Part shown: piece after piece, positions 5,455-5,659 of the stretch
Layout: every line of letters starts with the position of its first letter
Position numbering within the stretch: the stretch's first letter is position 1
Origin: Candidatus Bathyarchaeota archaeon
GTDB lineage: Archaea > Thermoproteota > Bathyarchaeia > Bathyarchaeales > Bathyarchaeaceae
Assembly: GCA_029879825.1 (NCBI GenBank)
Contig: JAOUPL010000079.1
Coordinates: 1-5,659 of the forward strand
DNA length: 5,659 nt
Reading direction: 5' to 3'
Made by a program: the position numbers and the translations under genes
Notes under the pieces: model-generated
What the model was told of the DNA's origin: nothing
The model's input: only the letters and a program-made list of their open reading frames with translations
The model's database searches: none

Positions 5455-5659
5455 TTTCTCTCACCTCGTCTTAAATCGAAGTTTCCTTTATCTCTCTTCA
5501 AGATGCGCTCTCGTTCAGCTAGCTTGCCCTCTTCCCAGTCTTTCCAGTTAATCTCCCGGAATATCCATCGTCTACCAAAGTGGGCAGCCAAAACAGCGTG
5601 CTTATACTGAGGGCGAAGAGGAATCAATTGGTCGAGAAAACTGAACAGTTTTTCGGTTT
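5451..5659 (-). CDS. Partial unidentified gene, C-terminal 68 residues, first visible gene of the ABC operon
   Basis: One - strand frame stays open from the window edge to a TGA at 5453-5451, while the other two - strand frames hit stops within the first 60 bases from the edge. The visible 68 residues begin TEKLFSFLDQLIPLRPQYKH and end in a charged tail (KDWEEGKLAERERILKRDK, then RRGERK). The tail reads as a basic/acidic amphipathic helix, with no transmembrane segment. The stop overlaps the ATPase start by four bases (ATGA), and the ATPase Shine-Dalgarno lies inside its last codons, which strongly supports this as a real coding frame in the same operon. I do not recognise the family. Possibilities include a regulator or accessory subunit of the transporter, or an unrelated enzyme. 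The 5' part and start are outside the window. Confidence 0.65.
   Translation of the reverse strand, partial: TEKLFSFLDQLIPLRPQYKHAVLAAHFGRRWIFREINWKDWEEGKLAERERILKRDKGNFDLRRGERK
5462..5467 (-). promoter_or_regulatory. Strong Shine-Dalgarno site for the ABC ATPase gene
   Basis: The - strand reads GAGGTGA ending shortly before the ATPase ATG (seven bases from GAGGTG to ATG), complementary to the usual 16S rRNA 3' end. It is the best ribosome-binding site in the window and fixes the start at 5454. It lies within the coding region of the preceding gene, as expected for an internal operon gene, and shows that this archaeon uses Shine-Dalgarno initiation at least for internal cistrons. Confidence 0.7.

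Noticed and set aside
1..5659. tRNA, rRNA, CRISPR array or insertion sequence
   Set aside because: No cloverleaf with a TTCRANY-type arm, no spaced direct repeats and no transposase-like frame were seen on either strand by eye.

Overview
This 5.7 kb window looks like chromosomal DNA from an archaeon. The main evidence is a gene for the archaeal/eukaryotic ribosomal protein L35Ae and a coenzyme F420 biosynthesis gene (cofE). Supporting signs are AT-rich TATA-like boxes ahead of genes and T-rich tracts of the kind archaea use for termination. Base composition is moderate, roughly mid-40s % GC by eye. A TACK-type lineage such as Bathyarchaeia would fit, but that is a guess from protein flavour and nothing in the window settles it.

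Left half, + strand. A T-rich tract (43-68) probably ends an upstream transcript. mobA (217-834), a molybdenum-cofactor nucleotidyltransferase, follows and starts in a run of three TTG codons. A 264-base gap then holds two TATA-like boxes and a perfect 8-bp inverted repeat. After it come cofE (1099-1857), the F420-0:L-glutamate ligase, and, 21 bases later, an uncharacterised protein with a winged-helix-like N-terminus and a Mrr-like PD-(D/E)XK nuclease domain (1879-2565). cofE and the nuclease gene are probably co-transcribed.

Right half, - strand, read right to left. The window edge cuts an unidentified gene, of which only the last 68 codons are visible. Its stop overlaps the start of a MacB/LolD-type ABC ATPase (ATGA, 4-base overlap). 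The ATPase gene in turn overlaps by 8 bases a 620-residue FtsX/MacB-type permease built of two four-helix modules. These three genes form a tightly coupled operon for a type VII-like (mechanotransmission) ABC system of unknown substrate. Downstream lies the L35Ae gene (2585-2842), which seems to have its own promoter. Its 3' end meets the nuclease gene head-on, with a 19-base gap.

Most of the window is ordinary archaeal housekeeping and transport. I do not see a clear new system. The parts most worth a second look are the winged-helix/PD-(D/E)XK protein coupled to cofE, the structured leader ahead of cofE, and the truncated unknown gene that opens the ABC operon.
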